Source of the DNA: Symbiodinium natans
Lineage: Eukaryota > Sar > Dinophyceae > Suessiales > Symbiodiniaceae
NCBI GenBank assembly: GCA_905221605.1
Contig: CAJNDS010001302.1
Span: 327,501 to 391,500 of the forward strand
DNA length: 64,000 bases
Reading direction: 5' to 3'
A model generated the notes under the pieces. The model was given only the letters and a program-made list of their open reading frames with translations, did no database searches and was not told the origin of the DNA. Positions 1 through 10,131 of this stretch are shown here, piece by piece; positions within the stretch are counted from its first letter, which is position 1; the number at the start of each line of letters is the position of its first letter. The position numbers and the translations under genes were made by a program.

Positions 1-213
1 AAGCCCTTGACCCGGCTAAGCCCCTGAGCCGTAAACCCCGAAGCCCTAGATTTCCTGAAGCCACCCGTACACCCAGTTTAGGGTTATAGGGTTTATAGGG
101 TCTATAGTGTTTTTACAGGGTCTCGCAGGGTTTTATACGCTTTTGTCGGGTTTTCGTAGGGTTTTGTTTTTTGATAGGGGCATTCTCGCAGCATTCCTCG
201 CTCATCTTTGACA

Positions 214-389
214 ATGGCTTCCTCTTCTGATGCCAAAGCGGTGAACATGACTCTTGAAGAGCTCACTCAGATTTTCGGGCGTATGGAAGTGGCTTATGAT
301 GTTGAGAAGATGAAGGGCATCAAAAAGGACGACACAGAAGAAGGCGACAAAAAGGACGACACAGAGGAGGGCGTCACAAAGGACAACGG
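214..389 (+). CDS. Candidate first coding exon of an unrecognised split gene
   Basis: ATG at 214 opens a frame starting MASSSDAKAVNMTLEELTQ and containing a duplicated acidic/basic octapeptide KKDDTEEG (24-bp direct repeat at about 331-378). A CAG at 189-191 could be the acceptor for a short 5' leader. The frame would stop at 391-393, but a good donor (CGG|GTGAGG) lies at 390, just before it, so an exon of 176 nt is more likely than a 59-aa protein. No family recognised. Confidence 0.45.
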
Positions 390-430
390 GTGAGGGTTAT
401 AGTTTTCTTTGGATTCAGGGTTCGGGGTTT

Positions 431-597
431 GGGGTTTTGGCTTCACCCTAAACCCTAAACCCTAAACCCTAAACCCTAAACCCTAAACCCTAAACCCCAA
501 ACCCCAAACCCTAAACCCTAAACCCTAAACCCTAAACCCTAAACCCTAAACCCTAAACCCTAAACCCTAAACCCTAAACCCTAAACCCTAAACCCTA
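431..597. repeat. CCCTAAA array
   Basis: About 20 near-perfect CCCTAAA units (a few CCCCAAA) between the candidate exons at 214-389 and 599-634, ending directly in the TAG acceptor of the latter. Confidence 0.95.
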
Positions 598-598
598 G

Positions 599-634
599 CT
601 GTTTGAGCGGCTCGGGAGGCAAGGGAGTTGGGAA
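599..634 (+). CDS. Candidate short exon
   Basis: Bounded by CCCTAG| on the left and |GTTGAG on the right. Open in two frames (LFERLGRQGSWE, or a glycine-rich frame that continues the exon at 214-389). Flanked by CCCTAAA upstream and TTTAGGG downstream, as most calreticulin exons here are. Function unknown. Confidence 0.35.
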
Positions 635-1025
635 GTTGAGGGCTAAGAGATCGTAAGTTTCAGGGCTTAGGGCTTTAGGACCCCCTGAGCCTCTCGAGGT
701 TTAGGGTTTAGGGTTTCGGGTTTCGGGTTTAGGGTTGACAAGCCTAAAAACACTACTAGAAGCCCCCCACAACTCGGCCTTCGCTTAAAGGCGGCTCCCC
801 TCGGCTGCAACTTGTATAAACACACACCTTCTAAAGCCAAAAACCCTATAAACCCCTACGAAGCCCTACAAAAACCCTATCAACCCCCCTACGAAACCCT
901 ACAAAACCCTATAGGTCCCCTGCAACCCATCTAAACCCTAAACCCTCCAAATAATCTAAACCCTCTAAACCCTCTAGACCCTCAAAACGATCTGAAACAT
1001 CATCAGCCGTGGCATTCTTTGCCAG

Positions 1026-1085
1026 GTCAGCACCGGCGTCGCCCCGATGCGCAGCATTCCCAAGATCTCTGTTCCAGGCCTGGAG
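1026..1085 (+). CDS. Candidate short exon
   Basis: GCCAG|GTCAGC to CTGGAG|GTTTCC, 60 nt, phase 0 at both ends, translating to VSTGVAPMRSIPKISVPGLE. It is non-repetitive sequence followed at once by a CCCTAAA array. No family recognised. Confidence 0.4.
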
Positions 1086-1095
1086 GTTTCCTAAG

Positions 1096-1211
1096 CCCTA
1101 AACCCTAAACCCTAAACCCTAAACCCTAAACCCTAAACCCTAAGCCCTAAGCCCTAAGCCCTAAGCCCTAAGCCCTAGGCCCTAAGCCCTAAGCCCCAAA
1201 CCCTAAACCCT
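1096..1211. repeat. CCCTAAA/CCCTAAG array
   Basis: Starts as CCCTAAA and turns into a run of CCCTAAG units, an example of local homogenisation of a variant. Confidence 0.9.
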
Positions 1212-1780
1212 AGACCAGTTTGGGGCTTTAGGGCTTGAAGTCTTGCTTTGAAAGTTGAGATGTTTGCGGCGTGAGATGCCGGCATTGAAAAAGGTGGAAA
1301 ATGATCACTATCATTGTGGTTATGTATAATACGCACATGGGGGTTTCCGGGGTACCTTTTGGGGGTCCCTTTTTAAGGGGATTCTATTCTATTTGGGGCA
1401 TAAACGGGGTACCCCGATTTTTGGGAAATACGCATATTGTAAGATGTTGCTTTTAGGATATGGGTATCATTACACAAGAAGTAGTTTACTGTCTACTGAT
1501 TTCTACTGTTTAAAGTACCGTTTCTACTATTTTGCTTTCATTCTTAGTACTATTGTGTTTGTCATACTTGTTGAACAGCACTTATCGTGTACCATTCCCG
1601 AAATCGCTGCCATCTTGTTTGTTTTTGCCTCATCGCCATATACATGTAGACATATCTAACTGTACATATATACCTAAACCCTAAACCCTAAACCCTAAAC
1701 GCTGAACCCTAAACCCTAAACCCTAAACCCTAAACCCTAAACCCTGATAGTTTATAGACATTTTTTGGATATCGCCACAG

Positions 1781-1822
1781 CCTCGACATCGCAGGCGTTG
1801 GGCTTCTAAAAGGCGGACACAG
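1781..1822 (+). CDS. Candidate short exon
   Basis: CCACAG|CCTCGA to GACACAG|GTCCCG, 42 nt, open as LDIAGVGLLKGGH. Weak support: length and splice-like borders only. Confidence 0.25.
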
Positions 1823-1923
1823 GTCCCGTCCACAGCGAACCTTGCAGGGAGGGTTTAGGGTTTAGGGTTTAGGGCTTGGGGCTTCGGGCTTAGGGCTCAA
1901 GGTTTGGGATTTTTTCGTTTCAG

Positions 1924-1976
1924 GGACAGTGTTCGGATGCAAAGAGTTCAAGAGCTTCCGGGTCGGGCTTCAGGAG
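1924..1976 (+). CDS. Candidate short exon
   Basis: TTTCAG|GGACAG to CAGGAG|GTAGGT, 53 nt, open as TVFGCKEFKSFRVGLQE, with good donor and acceptor. Probably part of the same unrecognised split gene as its neighbours; no family recognised. Confidence 0.45.
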
Positions 1977-2255
1977 GTAGGTCTTGGCGTTTGGGAGATG
2001 AATATGTTTGTAAGGGCTGACCAAGCACAGCGGCGATGCAATGTTGGCTGGCCCCCGGCAGCCGGAGATCGCGGGGGTCCTAACCCCTAAACCCGAATCC
2101 CAATCATCCGCAGCAGCCTAGAGAAAAGTCACTTCGGCTCTTTCACCCGCGTAGGATCTGCAAGGAAGGGAAGGAGCCAAAGCCAGTCGCATATACATAT
2201 ATTATATGTATCAATATATATGTATATATGGTACCCCCCCCTGGAGAATCTACCT

Positions 2256-2387
2256 CCAGAGGGTGGGGGTTTAACATATCTATACTTTAATCTATTAGCT
2301 TGAGTTGTTTTTTCTTTTCAGCCAGAGGGTGGGGGTTTAACATATCTCTATCTTAATTTCTTAGCTTAAGTTATCTTTTTCTTTTTT
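2256..2387. repeat. 66-bp tandem duplication, T-rich
   Basis: Two adjacent 66-bp units, each starting CCAGAGGGTGGGGG and ending in a pyrimidine tract plus AG, preceded by a TA-rich stretch (2188-2232). Each unit resembles a polypyrimidine tract plus acceptor. No gene is evident. Confidence 0.7.
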
Positions 2388-2589
2388 AAGTCACGGTCTT
2401 CGTCCTTATGTATGTGTAGGATATGATTTCCTATATCATTCTCCTATATGCTGAGAGTGCGGTGTAAGTTTTTGTTTTTTTTTTTTAAGTGTGTGTCTTG
2501 TTTATAAGCAGTTGGGTTGGGGGGGCTTATTGGCCCCAGGACCTCTGAACCACCCCCCCCCCCCTGAAAGATCATCCAAGATGTCCTCA

Positions 2590-3240
2590 TCTTACTCAGT
2601 AGAGCCCAAGACCTGTGAACATGAAAATGTTACTGAAGCATTTGGTTAAAGAGTGAGAAGTGTACGTGAACAAGTAGTTGCCATGAAGCGCGTGGGAGCG
2701 GTATCGGGCCTCATCTCCTTGGAGAATGGTGTCTGCAAACTTGAATTGGTTCAGAGCTCCTTCACTCCAAGCACTTCCGCATCCACAGCTTCTATGCCTA
2801 ATCCCTCGTCTCCTCCACCGGTCATCTCTACCATAGTCGAGAAAATCAAGAGTGGCACCCTCGAGACACATCCCACGAAGCAAGACTTGACATTACGCCA
2901 AGTCCAATCACATGTGATCTATCTCCAGCACAAGTTCTCCCTAGCACCAGGAGCCCAGGGCGGCTGGAATCAGTTGGCCAGAAGATGCACTTCGCGAGTG
3001 GTTGAGAACCAAAAAGCGTGGTGCAGCAGCGAAAGCCAGTTCGTCAAAGCAGGTGCTCGCCATCACAGATGAACCGGGGCGTGCGTCATCGCATGCGGAG
3101 AGCTGTGCTCCCATGTCATGAGAAAGTTCTTGTCGTAGGCTTCCTTCGCCCCACAGGATATGGCGTCTCGGTAGTCCATATTCTCTATCCAATCCAGACC
3201 AACCGCGCTCGCAGGTAAAATTCATGCGTCTGACATCGCA
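2590..3240. other. Repeat-free unique segment with weak ORFs
   Basis: This 650-bp segment has no telomeric repeats. A 139-codon frame on + (2653-3072) and a 117-codon frame on - (2941-3294) overlap, and neither resembles a family I know. It could be an exon, a decayed gene or transposon debris. Confidence 0.3.
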
Positions 3241-3411
3241 ATAATTCGACCACACGCAACGCCATATATAAGATATGAAAATGGCATCTGACATGGCAAT
3301 AGCTCAACCACACACAACGCCATAAGACCTGAAAATGTAATTCTGGGAAGTTAATCTCGTGATCGTTCAACCATGTAATTCTGGGAAATTAATCTCGTGA
3401 TCGTTCAACCA
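3229..3411. repeat. Nested short direct duplications
   Basis: A 38-bp unit ending in ATCTCGTGATCGTTCAACCA is duplicated in tandem at 3336-3411. An older diverged duplication around CACACGCAACGCCATA precedes it. A poly-G run (3450-3465) and a TA-rich segment (3520-3640) follow. Confidence 0.65.
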
Positions 3412-4090
3412 TATACGACGCGATAAAACCTTTAAAGGTAGATTCTTCTGGGGGGGGGGGGGGGTAGCATTTATATACATCCATGATTGAGTACTGTTAC
3501 TAACAGCAATATGAGTTGATACATGTATGTATGTACATATGTACATGCACATATATGCATGTGTGTACAGAATGTGTTTACATACATATATATATAATGT
3601 AGTCATATATACATATTTATACATGTATATATATATATATGCCCCCACTAGCTCAGGTCTTCGACATCCCAGCCCTCCCCCCCGTGCCTAGGGTTTAGGG
3701 TTTAGGGTTTAGTGTTTAGGGTTTAGGGCTTAGGGTTTAGTGGTGTTTGGAGTTTAGGCTTTCTATAGATCTTAATGTTCAGGGTTTAGGGTTCATTTCG
3801 GGCATAAACCCTTTACCCATAAACTCCACAACCCTGTGAACCCCAACCCTATGCACCCTACAAACCCCCTTTTCAGCCCCAAAACCTACTAAGCCCTAAA
3901 CCCGATAGAAACCCAAGAAGTAAACCATGTGACAACCTCACCAACACTCTGTAAAAACCCAAAAAATAAAGACCAACAACCCTAAACCCTGCTAAGCCCT
4001 AAACCCCACAGAAACCCTGTAGCTTACTTAAAAAAAGGAACCTATCACAACCCTAGAAGTTAAAAGCCCAAGCAACCCAAAAGCGCTGAG

Positions 4091-4167
4091 ATTTTATGCG
4101 GTCCCCTACCATGTGGACGGCTTTGAGTGGCTGCGTTTGGAGAAGGAGGAGCCGCGAGTGGGTGCAG
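4091..4167 (+). CDS. Candidate exon
   Basis: GCTGAG|ATTTTATG to GGTGCAG|GTTGAG, 77 nt, open as FYAVPYHVDGFEWLRLEKEE followed by PRVGA. Flanked by CCCTAAA-like sequence upstream and TTTAGGG downstream. One of the best-looking exons of the unrecognised upstream gene; family unknown. Confidence 0.5.
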
Positions 4168-4689
4168 GTTGAGGGACTTAGGGCTTGGGGCTTGTAGGGC
4201 TTCTACAGGGTTCAGGGTTTCGGGTTTCGGGTTTAGGGTTTAGGGTTTAGGGTTCAGGGTTTAGGGTTTAGGGCTTAGGGCTTATAGGGCTTGTAGGGCT
4301 TGTAGGGCTTGTAGGGCTTACGGCTTAGTCGGGCTTCGGGCTTAGGGTTTTGGGCTTAGGGCTTAGGGCTTAGGGCTTAGGGTGTAGGGTTTAGGGTTTA
4401 GGGTCCACCTCGAACCCTGACCCCGAATTGTCCCTACAGCCTTGAAAAGCCTCATAAAACCCTAAAGCACCTAAAGCCCTTACATGCCGCTCAGACCCTC
4501 CTGAAGCGCAACACGCGCCCGAACAACTTGAACAACCTACAACATGAACCACCCCAAATTCACAAAAGTCGTCCCAAATCCTCTCAGTCGCCCGTAAGAA
4601 CGCACAACAACCCTTAAAGTCCTGGTGCAGTCAAAGCACCCTAACATTTCCTCGCCCAAAGCCCTGAACTCCACCAAAACCTTCGAAAA

Positions 4690-4825
4690 CCCTAAACCCT
4701 AAACCCCAAACCCTAAACCCTAAACCCTAAACCCTAAACCCTAAACCCTAAACCCTAAACCCTAAACCCTAAACCCCAAACCCCAAACCCTAAACCCTAA
4801 ACCCTAAACCCTAAACCCTAAACCC
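4690..4825. repeat. CCCTAAA array
   Basis: About 19 units immediately upstream of the candidate exon at 4844; the matching TTTAGGG array starts just after that exon. Confidence 0.95.
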
Positions 4826-4843
4826 CCTCCGAAGAATCCGCAG

Positions 4844-4905
4844 AGTGACAGGGCGTCCCCGCTCCCTTGTTCTCCAGCCCCGGATTGGCAGAGCCGGGGA
4901 GCTCG
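4844..4905 (+). CDS. Candidate exon
   Basis: GCAG|AGTGACAGG to GAGCTCG|GTTGTT, 62 nt, open as VTGRPRSLVLQPRIGRAGEL. It sits in the valley between a CCCTAAA array (4690-4825) and a TTTAGGG array (4913-4985). Function unknown. Confidence 0.45.
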
Positions 4906-4912
4906 GTTGTTG

Positions 4913-4985
4913 AGGGTTTAGGGTTTAGGGTTTAGGGTTTAGGGTTTAGGGTTTAGGGTTTAGGGTTTAGGGTTTAGGGTCTATA
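4913..4985. repeat. TTTAGGG array
   Basis: Ten units, donor-proximal to the exon at 4844-4905. Confidence 0.95.
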
Positions 4986-4999
4986 GGGTTTGGGCTTTA

Positions 5000-5830
5000 G
5001 AGATCTGGCGCCCCAATTTGTTTTCCTGGCAGGCTTCCTTCCCGGCTCTAGGCTTGTGGTACGGCTTTATAGGGTTTGTGGGGTTTTCATAGGGTTAACT
5101 GGGCTTTGTACGGCTCACAGGGTTTATGGGGTTTATCGCGTGAAGAGGTTTGGTTTTGGTTTTTACGACTTAGAGGTTTTTTTTGGGGGGGCTAAACGCC
5201 TTAGAATTGTTTGTTGCAAGCAGGTTACGGGGTGTATGGGCTTCACAGGGCTTATAGGGTCAAAAGGTTTAGGTTTTTCTCTTCACCAAGGTGTATTTTG
5301 TGAGTTTAAGGTTCGTTCACGAAAGTGATGACTGAACTCATCTCATAAGCTAGCAAATGCGAATGACTACTGATTCGTGCGTGACACATCATTGACCCCT
5401 ACTTGTATTTCCATTTTTCTTGGAAGGAAGCGTGCCGAGTCTATAGAGAGTGGGCAGAGGGAAGACACAAGGATTTCGTGCGATTGGGCTTGTTATTCCC
5501 TGCGGTCTATACGGGTTGTACGTGTTGCGAGCAATTCAGGGAGCTGCAGTTTTTGGGAAACGCTACACAGAATTTCTTTTGCTGATTTGAAAAGCCCAAA
5601 AAGGGTTTACAGGGTTCAGGGAAGGGCTTGTGAGGGCTTAGGGTTGAGGGGTTGGGGGTTTGGGGGGTTCATGGTTCCAGGTCCAGAAGCAAGCACGACA
5701 GCAAGCTTGACCAGCTTCCTGGAAACCCACTGGGGAAACCCTAAACCCTAAACCCTAAACCCGAAACCCCCAACCCCAAACCCCAAACCCCAAACCCCAA
5801 ACCCTAAACCCTAAACCCTGAGCCTTGAGG
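5000..5830. other. Mostly unique intronic segment, possible exon at 5427-5546
   Basis: A pyrimidine tract plus AAG at about 5405-5426 is followed by sequence open in two frames. One reads EACRVYREWAEGRHKDFVRL and then a cysteine-containing stretch. No convincing donor. The rest is degenerate TTTAGGG/TTATAGGG. Confidence 0.25.
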
Positions 5831-7080
5831 GCGTCCTAAGGGTGAGTTTTGGGGCTGAGGCCACTGTTATACAACGCCCTCTTGTTGTCCAGAAGTGTCG
5901 TGGGGTTTAGGGTTTAGGGTTTAGGATTTAGGATTTAGGGTTTAGGGTTTAGGGTTTAGGGTTTAGGGTTTAGGGTTTAGGGTTTAGGGAAGTCGAAGAC
6001 CTAAAGCCCTGACTGATGGGCTGAGACAAGAGGAAGTTCTCATGTTTTAGGGCCTGGGACAGCGCCTGGATCCCGTTTTTTTCCTCTCCACAAGGCAACG
6101 GGCCCATGTAGCGACCCGTAGATCCGTAGATTAAGGATCCTAAGCAAGCCCTTAACTTGGGTTCGGAGTTTAGGCCTTGGAGTTTTAGGTCTCCCAGGGC
6201 TGGGAGAACTGAGGCTTATTTCTTGGGGGGTTTAGGGTTTAGGGTTTAGGGCTTAGGTTTTAGAGTGTTAAGCGTCGCTTCGCCAGAGCTTGCATGATAA
6301 CTCCAGCCTTTTTGGGTTTGGGTTTGGGTCGTACGGCTTAGGGTTTAGAATTTTTGGGTTCAGCTTCGCTGTAAAAGAATGATTCAACATAACCCCACCC
6401 CGTACAGCTTAACCCATATAAGGAGAATCTAAAGAAGGACTTTACCATACCCCATTGATATCTTCTAAGGGTATGTTGAATCTTTCTTCGATACGGCGTG
6501 TGCGCTGCAAGACATGTTGTTCCAAAGCTGCCGGGCATGTTGAGTCTTTCTTCGATAAGATGTGCATGTTGAAAGACATTTTGCTCCAACCCAGCCCGCC
6601 AAGAAAGCGGCAAGGGAAAGCGAGAAGAAGAGCAAAGCAATGACGAACGTCACAAGCAACTAAGCAACATTGACTTTGCGGGGGCAAGCCACGCTTTTGA
6701 TTTGGAGGTCAGTTCCACCATCAAAACGACGTCAGGAAGGAGTTGTCTATGAAGAAGTCGACCCATGGACATTTACACCCTCAACCGTAACCCTACACTC
6801 GATATTAGACCCTATACTCTGCAGATCCGAGACCCCTGACCCCAAACCCCAAACCCCCAACCCCAAACCCCAAACCCCAAACCCTAAAACCCCAAACCCC
6901 AAACCCAAACCCCAAACCCCAAACCCCAAACCCCAAACCCCAAACCCTAAACCCCAAACCCGAAACCCAAACCCTAAAACCCTAACCCTAAACCCTAAAC
7001 CCTAAACCCTAAACCCTAAACCCTAAACCCTAAACCCTAAACCCTAAACCCTAAACAAACCCCAAACCCCACAAACGCCC
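5830..7080. other. Intronic repeats and a short unique insert
   Basis: TTTAGGG array at 5900-5990 and CCCCAAA/CCCTAAA arrays at 6838-7063. Between them, 6355-6720 is unique DNA with a 20-bp direct repeat (TGTTGAATCTTTCTTCGATA at 6473, near-copy at 6538). No supported gene. Confidence 0.6.
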
Positions 7081-7085
7081 CAGAG

Positions 7086-7164
7086 GTACTGGAGGTCCAT
7101 ACCTAGCCTCAGCGCCTCCTCCCCGGCCTTGCTCTCCGTGGAGGATGTCTGGATCCGCAACGAG
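7086..7164 (+). CDS. Candidate exon
   Basis: CAGAG|GTACTGG to CGCAACGAG|GCGAGC (GC donor), 79 nt, open as YWRSIPSLSASSPALLSVED followed by VWIRNE. It is preceded by a long CCCTAAA array and followed by a duplicated 25-bp segment flanking another array. Family unknown. Confidence 0.5.
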
Positions 7165-7171
7165 GCGAGCG

Positions 7172-7258
7172 CCCCCCTTACGCTTGGGGAACCCTAAACC
7201 CTAAACCCTAAACCCTAAACCCTAAACCCTAAACCCCCCTTACGCTTGGGGAACCCTA
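7172..7258. repeat. CCCTAAA block bracketed by 25-bp direct duplication
   Basis: The 25 bases at 7172-7196 (starting CCCCCCTTACGCTTGGGGA) recur exactly at 7234-7258. Between them are only CCCTAAA units. This looks like a long target-site duplication around inserted telomeric DNA. Confidence 0.9.
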
Positions 7259-7401
7259 TAAACCTTCCTTCCTTCCTCTGCGTTCAGCGGTTCGCTGGTG
7301 CTGGCCAAAAGCGACGTATTAGTCGCAGCCGAGTGTGAGACAGTAGGAGCCTAAAGGGGAGCAACTGTACACGCAAGCCCGAGGCTAGACTGTCAAGGGA
7401 G

Positions 7402-8226
7402 TCAATGGACCTGGTGCACGGGGGACAGTTGGAGTGTACCCGCCATCAGACGAGGCCGCATCCACCAGTCCCGAAAACAGCCGTCAGCGCCATCCCAGCG
7501 AGAAACCAGAGTGACGACCGAGCCGTGCAACACAATCTGCCGAGCCGAAAGCGAGCCATCGATTGATGCCAGGACCGACTTGACTGCCGGAGAGGGACGG
7601 CCAAACCACCATAGCGCCCCAAACGCGCCAATGGCGGTGAGAACCCGACGCATAGTCACCAGGTGCCGGATAAAGGCGACCCGGGCAACCGTATACGAAT
7701 CTTTGCTCACCCCACACCGGATGGTAGTCTCATCCCAGGACAGGTGCAGAGTAGCCTCGTGTCGCAGTGCGGCCAAAGCATCCCACAGCGTACGCGACCA
7801 CCATGGCCTGGCCCAAATCTCCCACATGGATCCCCATTGCTCCGCAGCCCGCCACAAGGCCGGTGCGGTGAGGCCGGTCCAAAGAGGGGACGGACGCTCA
7901 GCGGAATCAGTCAGTGTCCAAGCTCTGGACCATGGCATCGCTCCAGGCAGGAGAACTCCGGGAGGTGGAGCCTCTGCAGGTACGGCACGTAGCAAGGCAT
8001 CCCTCGCCTGCGCGGCCCTGTCGGCCGCATCTTGTTCCAGTTGCCGCCACCCTTGTTGTTCAGCTGCCAGCTCATCCGGAGTAGCGTAGCGGTCCTGGGC
8101 GGCGGCGGCGCGCTCGCAAGGGGTAGGCAGGCGCGGCCCTGGTAGCTGCCAGGGTGGCACACGCAAGTGGCGGGCGGTGCCTTTACGGCGCGTGCCGGTC
8201 CCAGGTGTGTATATTGGCCCAACCAC
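7402..8226 (-). CDS. Hypothetical protein in an intron-like position, opposite strand
   Basis: A 274-codon intronless, G+C-rich frame on the minus strand, lying in an 800-bp island free of telomeric repeats, with arrays on both sides. The middle is Ala/Glu/Arg-rich and probably helical (residues about 35-90). The second half is tryptophan-rich, with motifs such as ARPWWSRTLWDAL and LHLSWDETTIRCG. No signal peptide or known catalytic motif is visible. The plus strand is also open for long stretches, as happens in G+C-rich DNA, so coding is not certain. It could be a nested gene or a fragment of a mobile element. It lies antisense inside the presumed intron between candidate exons at 7086 and 9064. 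Confidence 0.35.
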   Translation of the reverse strand: MVGPIYTPGTGTRRKGTARHLRVPPWQLPGPRLPTPCERAAAAQDRYATPDELAAEQQGWRQLEQDAADRAAQARDALLRAVPAEAPPPGVLLPGAMPWSRAWTLTDSAERPSPLWTGLTAPALWRAAEQWGSMWEIWARPWWSRTLWDALAALRHEATLHLSWDETTIRCGVSKDSYTVARVAFIRHLVTMRRVLTAIGAFGALWWFGRPSPAVKSVLASIDGSLSARQIVLHGSVVTLVSRWDGADGCFRDWWMRPRLMAGTLQLSPVHQVH

Positions 8227-8459
8227 ATGACGGAACCCTATAAACCCTATAAACCCTAAACCCTAAACCCTAAGCCCTAAACCCTAAACCCTACACCCTA
8301 AACCCTAAACCCTTAACCCTAAACTCTGAGCCCTAAACCCAACCTAAACCCCAAACCCTAGGGTTAAGGGTCCAGGGCGGAAGGGTGTCGTGCTTGGGTT
8401 GTTGTTGGGTGCCGTGATTGGGCAAGCTCAGGTGCTGATGTTCAGAGCGAGTGTTGTTT

Positions 8460-8740
8460 TTGCTGTTTGCTATCTGTCGCTCTGTTTCTTTCTCTCTCTC
8501 TCTCTCTCTGTCTCGCTCTTGCTTCAGTTGTGTCTTTCTGTTGTTTCTTTCTGTTCTTTACGTTATGTATGTGTGTTGTGTATTCCTTCTTTTTTTCTTT
8601 TTTTCTTTCTTATTTCATTGTTTCTTTCTTTCTTTCTGTCTTTCTGTCTTTCTGTCTTTCTTTCTGTCTTTCTCTCTTGCTTTATTTTTTTATGATTTTA
8701 TTATCTCTCTATCTCTCTCTCTCTCTCTCCTCACCGCGTC
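8460..8740. repeat. CT-rich microsatellite
   Basis: TCTC, TTTC and TTCTGTCT runs on the + strand. Open frames here are Leu/Ser/Phe artefacts of the repeat. Confidence 0.9.
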
Positions 8741-8912
8741 TCTGACTGGCACTGGGTTTGGGGTACTTGGTGTGGCTTGGCCTCTCGCTGTTCGAGACAT
8801 TCCTTGCAGGTCGTAGTCAGAGGTGGACTGCCAACTTCCGGACTGAACCTGCTGAGCAACAGCTATCTTGAAGCCTGAGCCCTCAACCTCCTAAGAGCTC
8901 TACACACCCTGC

Positions 8913-9015
8913 CTTGGGATGTTCCCCCCTATACTAGCAGTGTTTAAGAGGAACTATAGCAGGGGGGTACTATAATCCCCATTAAGAGCTGCTTGTATAA
9001 GGGGGAACATCCCAA
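8913..9015. repeat. Foldback element family A, intact copy
   Basis: About 100-bp imperfect palindrome with termini CTTGGGATGTTCCCCC and GGGGGAACATCCCAA, and internal AGCAGT/AGCTGCT arms. MITE-like; at least eight relatives in this window. Confidence 0.85.
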
Positions 9016-9063
9016 ACTCTACCCCCTAGATCCTAACCCCTAAGCGCCCTCAAAATCCGCCAG

Positions 9064-9171
9064 GCGAAGACGGTGCGAAAACTCCGCGACGCGCGCGCAC
9101 CACGCTCACATGATGAGCCCGAGATACCAGAGGCCAGACCCCGAGACCCCATCTTGAAGGAATTGGATTGA
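9064..9171 (+). CDS. Candidate exon, possibly terminal
   Basis: CGCCAG|GCGAAG opens 35 codons rich in charged residues (AKTVRKLRDARAPRSHDEPE then IPEARPRDPILKELD) ending at TGA 9169-9171. An internal GA donor after ATCTTGAAG (9160) is an alternative. Lies between two family A foldback elements. Family unknown. Confidence 0.4.
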   Translation, partial: AKTVRKLRDARAPRSHDEPEIPEARPRDPILKELD

Positions 9172-9173
9172 GG

Positions 9174-9275
9174 GTTGGGACCTTCCCCCTTATGCTTAAC
9201 AGTCCTGAATGGGGATTATAGTACCCCCTACCAGAATCCCTAATAGGGACCGTTGGTCTAGGGGGAACATCCAAA
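9174..9275. repeat. Foldback element family A
   Basis: Diverged copy with ends GTTGGGACCTTCCCCCTTAT and GGGGGAACATCCAA; central GGGATTATAGTACCCCCT is conserved with other copies. Confidence 0.8.
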
Positions 9276-9537
9276 GTTGAGGGGGCAGAAAATCCTAAAC
9301 CCCAAAATCCTGAACCTTCAGCCCTAAACCCTAAACCCTAAGCCCTAAACCCTAAGCCCTAAACCCTAAGCCCTAAACCCTAAGCCCTAAAACCCTGAAC
9401 CAAAGCCTAAACCGTAAAGAGCTGTACGACATTGAAGCCATCAGTCCGAAGCTTACGAAGCCCCCCGCCCCCCCAACCAGGGTTTAGAGTTTAGGGTTTA
9501 GGGTTTAGGGCTTAGGGTTTAGGGTTTAGGGTTTAGG

Positions 9538-9640
9538 CTTGGGATGTTCCCCCGTATGCTAACTAACAGTCCTTCATCGGGATCATGGCATGGCGTACGA
9601 TAATCGCGATGGAGGACTGTTAGTAAAAGACATCCCGAGC
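9538..9640. repeat. Foldback element family A
   Basis: Ends CTTGGGATGTTCCCCC and GACATCCCGAG, with inner arms ACAGTCCTTCATCG / CGATGGAGGACTGT. Uninterrupted copy. Confidence 0.85.
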
Positions 9641-9800
9641 TTAGGGTTCAAAATGGGTTGGATTTTGGGGTGATCTTCTGAACATGTGGCATTTCAGGGT
9701 TTTGGATCATGCTCAAGGATTGTGGAGTTAAATGCTTGGTTTCCGCTTTCCGGGTTTCCTGAAGCCTCGAACCCTAAGCCCTTCAAGCCTCAACCCACAC

Positions 9801-9951
9801 GTCCAGGACCCGGAGTAGGCCCTTGTTGTTCCCTAAACCCTTAACCCTAAACCCTAAACTCTAAACCTTGTGTCATGCTTCAAATTCCTGTAAGCCTCTT
9901 CAACACCAAGGAAGGCACCCTTTTCTATTCCTAGGTTACTCCTGGGCCTAG
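9801..9951. repeat. Foldback element family D, split by CCCTAAA
   Basis: Left arm GTCCAGGACCCGGAGTAGGC and right arm AGGCACCCTTTTCTATTCCT...CCTGGGCCTAGG, separated by a short CCCTAAA block at about 9831-9865. Confidence 0.6.
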
Positions 9952-9966
9952 GAGGCCTCATTACTC

Positions 9967-10066
9967 AGGGTAGTTGTATGGGCCCTTGGCTTGTAGGGGA
10001 AAAAGGGGCAAAACCCTAAACCGCAAACCCTTGGGGTCCCTTTTAAGGGCCCATACCCTGCAACTT
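9967..10066. repeat. Foldback element family B, split by CCCTAAA
   Basis: AGGGTAGTTGTATGGGCCCTT on the left and AAGGGCCCATACCCTGCAACT on the right are near inverse complements, with a short CCCTAAA block between them. Related to the elements at 56354 and 56900. Confidence 0.65.
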
Positions 10067-10073
10067 CCCGAAG

Positions 10074-10131
10074 ATCTCATCCCTGAGGCACCCACTCCCA
10101 GGCATCTCTTCGAGCGTGCAGAAAAGGCGAG
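10074..10131 (+). CDS. Candidate exon
   Basis: CCGAAG|ATCTCATC to GGCGAG|GTGTGG, 58 nt, open as LIPEAPTPRHLFERAEKA. It directly abuts a family B foldback element, which may have supplied the acceptor. Family unknown. Confidence 0.4.

Noticed and set aside
1-600. Chromosome end (true telomere) at the left edge
   Set aside because: Blocks are short, in both orientations and mixed with unique DNA and exons; the same density continues to 64 kb.
2653-3072. 139-codon plus-strand gene
   Set aside because: No recognisable motif, an overlapping minus-strand frame of similar length, and no splice or start context; kept only as a unique segment.
6747-7005. Repetitive PNPKPQTPNPKPQ and GLGFGVWGLGF frames
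   Set aside because: Both are translations of CCCCAAA/CCCTAAA arrays; the same applies to similar frames near 24402, 49274 and 62541.
8390-8816. Leu/Ser/Phe-rich frames that look like membrane proteins
   Set aside because: Translation of a CT-rich microsatellite.
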